Assembly (NCBI GenBank): GCA_051001995.1
Contig: JBPCMT010000175.1
Coordinates: 1 to 7,580, forward strand
Reading direction: 5' to 3'
DNA: 7,580 bases
DNA from: CAWEHQ01 sp051001995
Lineage (GTDB): Bacteria > Actinomycetota > Thermoleophilia > Solirubrobacterales > Thermoleophilaceae
Part shown: piece after piece, positions 5,453 to 7,580 of the stretch
Layout: every line of letters begins with the position of its first letter
Numbering within the stretch: the stretch's first letter is position 1
Notes under the pieces: generated by a model
The model's database searches: none
The model's input: the letters and a program-made list of their open reading frames with translations, nothing else
What the model was told of the DNA's origin: nothing
Translations under genes and position numbers: made by a program

Positions 5453-6352
5453 ATGGTAGAGCAGTTCGACGTGATCATCGTCGGCGGCCGGTGTGCCGGC
5501 TCGCCGCTGGCCATCTTGCTCGCCCGAGCCGGCCTGAGGGTGTGCGTCGTCGACCGCGCGCGGTTTCCCAGCGACACGGCCTCCACGCATGGCATACAGC
5601 CCTCGGGAGTGCAGATCCTCGACCGCCTGGGCGTGCTGGAACCCCTCTTGAAGGCGACCCCGCCGATCGAGCGCGGGACGATCGCCTTCGACGACGCGCG
5701 CGTCGAGCTCAGTGACTTCACCGAGCTGGTCGGGGCGCCGATGCTGAGCGCGAGGAGAGTCACGCTCGACGCGGTCCTCCTCGAGCGAGCCGCTGGGGCG
5801 GGCGCTGAGGTCCGGACACAGACCGCGGTCACGGGCCTGGTCGAAGATCGCGGCCGTGTCGCAGGGGTGAAGACCGAGTCACGAGAGCTGCGCGCCCCTC
5901 TCGTCGTGGGTGCCGACGGGGTTCGCTCGGCCGTGGCCCGCCTGGTCGGTGCCGCTAAGTACCACCAGACGCCCGCGGGCAGGCTCTTCACCTGGGCCTA
6001 CTTCGAGGGCGCGGAAGCAGACGACGCCCACTTGTGGCTAGGCAGCATCGGGGACCACCGCTTCCTCGCCTTCCCTACCGACGCCGGCCTGTTCATGGCC
6101 GCCGTCGTCCCCTCGATAGATCGCAGAGACGACGTGCTCGGCGACCGGGGGGCCGTCTACGCCGCCGAGTTGGCCCACTGGCCTGAGCTCGAGGCCGCCG
6201 TGGCCGGGGCGAGGCGAGTAGGGCCGATCCGGCTGATGTCGCGGGACGGCTTCTTTCGGCAGTCCGCAGGGCCGGGCTGGGTGCTGGTCGGGGACGCCGG
6301 TCACTTCAAGGACCCCACGCCCGGCCAGGGGATCTCCGACGCCCTTCGATAA
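5453..6352 (+). CDS. FAD-dependent oxidoreductase/monooxygenase, N-terminal part ending at an internal TAA
   Basis: These 299 residues resemble PHBH-type flavin oxidoreductases. The FAD-binding fold starts at FDVIIVGGRCAGSPLAILLA (5-24), with the acidic residue ending the second strand at Asp34 (VCVVDRARFPS). The DG motif is VVGADGVRSA (151-160). The GD motif is GWVLVGDAGHFKDPTPGQGI (275-294). Such enzymes oxidise or hydroxylate small organic substrates with NAD(P)H; the substrate here is unknown. Relatives are about 400 residues or more, and this protein stops right after the GD-motif helix (SDALR) at a TAA (6350-6352). The frame continues intact beyond it. The missing part is the C-terminal helical region, so the product is probably unstable or inactive. 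It has its own AGGAGG and is divergent from the TetR gene, its likely repressor. Confidence 0.85.
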   Translation: MVEQFDVIIVGGRCAGSPLAILLARAGLRVCVVDRARFPSDTASTHGIQPSGVQILDRLGVLEPLLKATPPIERGTIAFDDARVELSDFTELVGAPMLSARRVTLDAVLLERAAGAGAEVRTQTAVTGLVEDRGRVAGVKTESRELRAPLVVGADGVRSAVARLVGAAKYHQTPAGRLFTWAYFEGAEADDAHLWLGSIGDHRFLAFPTDAGLFMAAVVPSIDRRDDVLGDRGAVYAAELAHWPELEAAVAGARRVGPIRLMSRDGFFRQSAGPGWVLVGDAGHFKDPTPGQGISDALR

Positions 6353-6799
6353 GCCGTCGAGCTAGCGCCGGCGATCGTGAAGGCCCTCGGCGGGGCAGGC
6401 GCCGCCGATCGGGCGCTGCACGACTGGTGGTGCTGGCGTGATCGAGACGCGTGGGAGATGTACTGGTTCGCTCGCGACATGGGTGCTCCTGGCCCGCCGC
6501 CGTTGCTGGTCCAGGAGATCCAGCGTCGCATCGCGGCCGACCGGCAGCTCACCGACGGGCTGCTGCGCGTCCTCAACCACGACATCACCCCGTCGACGCT
6601 GTTCACCCCGTCCCTCGCCCTGGCCGCCACATCCAAGGCGCTGCTGACGAGTCCAGGACAACGCAGGGTCCTCCTCCGGGAAGCGCGGACCCTGGCCGCC
6701 AACAACTGGCGCCGGCGTGCGCCATCACATCCCTCACCGGCCGCGAGGCGCCAGCGCGGTGTCCGTGACCTTCGGCGCTCCGGTGTGGGTCGGCAATGA
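6353..6799 (+). pseudogene. C-terminal remainder of the FAD oxidoreductase, in frame after the TAA
   Basis: The same frame as the upstream gene runs on for 148 codons to a TGA at 6797-6799. It begins AVELAPAIVKALGG, which continues the GISDALR helix expected after the GD motif. It then gives HDWWCWRDRDAWEMYWFARD and LLRVLNHDITPSTLFTP, which look like the C-terminal region of this flavoprotein type rather than chance translation. The first possible restart is a GTG at 6377-6379, with no ribosome site, so separate expression seems unlikely. Repairing one base (for example CAA for TAA) would restore a 448-residue enzyme. The last 30 or so residues are Arg-rich and may lie past the conserved end. 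A recent nonsense mutation, a base-call error, or stop-codon readthrough could all explain the split. Confidence 0.75.
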
Positions 6800-6871
6800 A
6801 TCGCGATGGCGCCCGTCGCGGCGCGGCCGTGCCGTAAGCCGAACCCAACCGCGGCTCGGTGCTCGACCCGA

Positions 6872-6884
6872 CCGACCCGGTCGG
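6872..6884. promoter_or_regulatory. Dyad upstream of vapB, possible VapBC operator
   Basis: CCGAC-N3-GTCGG is a perfect 5-bp inverted repeat ending 15 bases before the vapB start. VapBC complexes usually repress their own promoter by binding inverted repeats in this position. The surrounding 6800-6899 gap shows no clear -10 or -35. In such GC-rich sequence a 5-bp dyad can arise by chance. Confidence 0.3.
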
Positions 6885-6899
6885 CGGGCTGCTGTTCAC

Positions 6900-7103
6900 G
6901 TGCGCACGACGCTTGACCTCGACGATCAGCTCGTCGCCGCTCTCCTCGAGCGCCACCCCGGGCGCTCCAAGACGGAGGCGATCGAACGCGCGATCGCGGA
7001 CCACCTCGCCCGTGACGTCGCTCACGACCTGCTCGCGCTGCGAGGCAAGGTCGACATCGAGGACACCTGGAGAGACCTGCGAGCGGTCGACCGGCACACC
7101 TGA
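6900..7103 (+). CDS. vapB: VapB-family antitoxin (ribbon-helix-helix type)
   Basis: This is a 67-residue protein. It begins with the beta strand VRTTLDLDDQLVAALLERHP, followed by GRSKTEAIERAIADHLARD, the ribbon-helix-helix dimer and DNA-binding fold. The end, LLALRGKVDIEDTWRDLRAV, is the toxin-neutralising tail, with the LxGKV...DLR pattern usual for VapB antitoxins paired with PIN toxins. The GTG at 6900 is chosen because homology begins exactly there; the open frame extends upstream to 6717 but encodes no recognisable protein. It should bind and inhibit VapC and repress its own promoter. Its TGA overlaps the proposed vapC start in CTGA, so the two are coupled. A ribosome site is weak (GGCGGG, 6884-6889). 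Confidence 0.85.
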   Translation: MRTTLDLDDQLVAALLERHPGRSKTEAIERAIADHLARDVAHDLLALRGKVDIEDTWRDLRAVDRHT

Positions 7104-7498
7104 GCGTCCTCGTCGACACCTCGGTCTGGGTGCCGTTCCTACGCGACTACGACGACCCGGTCGCCGAGCGCCTCAGCCGGTTGATCGGCGAGGAGCGTGT
7201 GCTTGCATGTGGGCCGGTCGTGGCGGAGGTGCTCCAGGGGGCATCCGTCGAGGCGCGCCCGCGGCTGGAGCGGCTCCTGGCGGCGCTGCCGTGGGCCGAG
7301 CTCACACGGGACGCCTGGCTTCGCGTCGGTCAGGTCGCCGGCGACCTTCGCACCCGCGGGGTCACGGTCCCGCTGACCGATGTCGAGATCGCGGTGGCGG
7401 GGGAAACAGTCGGCGCCGCACTCTGGTCACTCGACTCAGACTTCCTGCGAATCCGCGAGGCGCTGCCCCGCCTCGACCTGTTCGAGCCCGAGGCGTAG
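7100..7498 (+). CDS. vapC: VapC-family PIN-domain ribonuclease toxin; apparent CTG start
   Basis: From CTG at 7100 this is a 132-residue protein, the normal VapC size. It starts MSVLVDTSVWVPFLRD, with the first catalytic Asp at residue 6. The other PIN acidic residues are Glu43 (PVVAEVLQGA), Asp94 (LTDVEIAVAG) and Asp112/Asp114 (SLDSDFLRI). VapC toxins are Mg-dependent RNases that cleave tRNA or rRNA and stop translation when VapB is degraded. The first conventional start is a GTG at 7130, which would give 122 residues without the catalytic DTSVW strand and hence probably an inactive protein. No ATG, GTG or TTG exists in this frame between the vapB end and 7130, whereas CTG overlaps the vapB TGA by four bases, the usual coupling geometry of such pairs. 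Translation therefore probably starts at CTG, or a GTG has mutated. Confidence 0.85.
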   Translation: MSVLVDTSVWVPFLRDYDDPVAERLSRLIGEERVLACGPVVAEVLQGASVEARPRLERLLAALPWAELTRDAWLRVGQVAGDLRTRGVTVPLTDVEIAVAGETVGAALWSLDSDFLRIREALPRLDLFEPEA

Positions 7499-7520
7499 CT
7501 CCGAGCTCGCCGCAGGGCGC

Positions 7521-7551
7521 CCCGCCCAGCCTCGCGGCCGGCTCAGGCGGG
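7521..7551 (+). terminator. Possible GC hairpin downstream of vapC
   Basis: CCCGCC (7521-7526) can pair with GGCGGG (7546-7551), and inner AGC (7528-7530) with GCT (7541-7543). It starts 23 bp after the vapC stop. There is no T tract, and the background is so GC-rich that such pairing is common. I see no gene that I can support in 7499-7580. Confidence 0.25.
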
Positions 7552-7580
7552 CGCGTGGCCGCCGGCCGACGAGTCGGAGG

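Noticed and set aside
6377..6799. Separate gene starting at GTG 6377
   Set aside because: Same frame as the FAD enzyme, no ribosome site, and the sequence before the GTG already continues the enzyme helix; better seen as the broken C-terminal part.
6301..7119. 272-codon minus-strand open frame
   Set aside because: Antisense to the FAD remainder and vapB, both of which have recognisable family motifs; Arg-rich and featureless.
7543..7580. End of a minus-strand gene (ending SAGGHAPA then TGA)
   Set aside because: Only 11 codons are visible, and they have no recognisable motif; GC-rich sequence stays open by chance.
1..7580. An undescribed multi-gene defence or mobile system
   Set aside because: All genes belong to known families. 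The only accessory module is an ordinary VapBC pair, and there are no transposases, integrases, direct repeats or nuclease/helicase clusters.

Overview
The window is very GC-rich (roughly 70% or more by eye) with coding on both strands. Its gene content and layout suggest a high-GC actinobacterium, possibly of the Thermoleophilia/Solirubrobacter type. That placement is an inference from base composition, the trpS-scpA-scpB arrangement, and apparent leaderless -10 boxes, not from a marker gene. I see no rRNA, tRNA, CRISPR array, insertion sequence or phage gene.

Layout. (1) 1-905, minus: an EamA/DMT-family membrane transporter, cut at its C-terminal end by the window edge. It is divergent from (2) a LysR-family regulator at 976-1911, plus. 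The 70-bp gap carries two LysR-type T-N11-A dyads. (3) A strong hairpin at 1939-1977 separates the LysR gene from the convergent minus-strand cluster trpS (4465-3458), scpA (about 3364-2663) and scpB (2666-2016). That cluster encodes tryptophanyl-tRNA synthetase and the two non-SMC subunits of the chromosome-organising SMC-ScpAB complex. (4) A TetR-family regulator (5418-4663, minus) is divergent from an FAD-dependent oxidoreductase (5453 onward, plus), with overlapping palindromes in the 34-bp gap. The oxidoreductase is split by an in-frame TAA at 6350-6352, and its reading frame continues to 6799. (5) A VapB/VapC toxin-antitoxin pair lies at 6900-7498.

How the genes relate. There are two regulator/target divergent pairs (LysR-EamA and TetR-FAD oxidoreductase), one housekeeping operon, and one small accessory toxin-antitoxin module next to a damaged gene.

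The most notable signals are start- and stop-codon anomalies. Both scpA and vapC have conserved N-terminal motifs upstream of the first ATG/GTG/TTG and seem to need a non-canonical start, with CTG available in both. The FAD oxidoreductase has one clean nonsense codon with an intact downstream frame. I found no evidence of an undescribed multi-gene system; the interest is mainly in translation signals, decayed-gene biology and regulatory sites.
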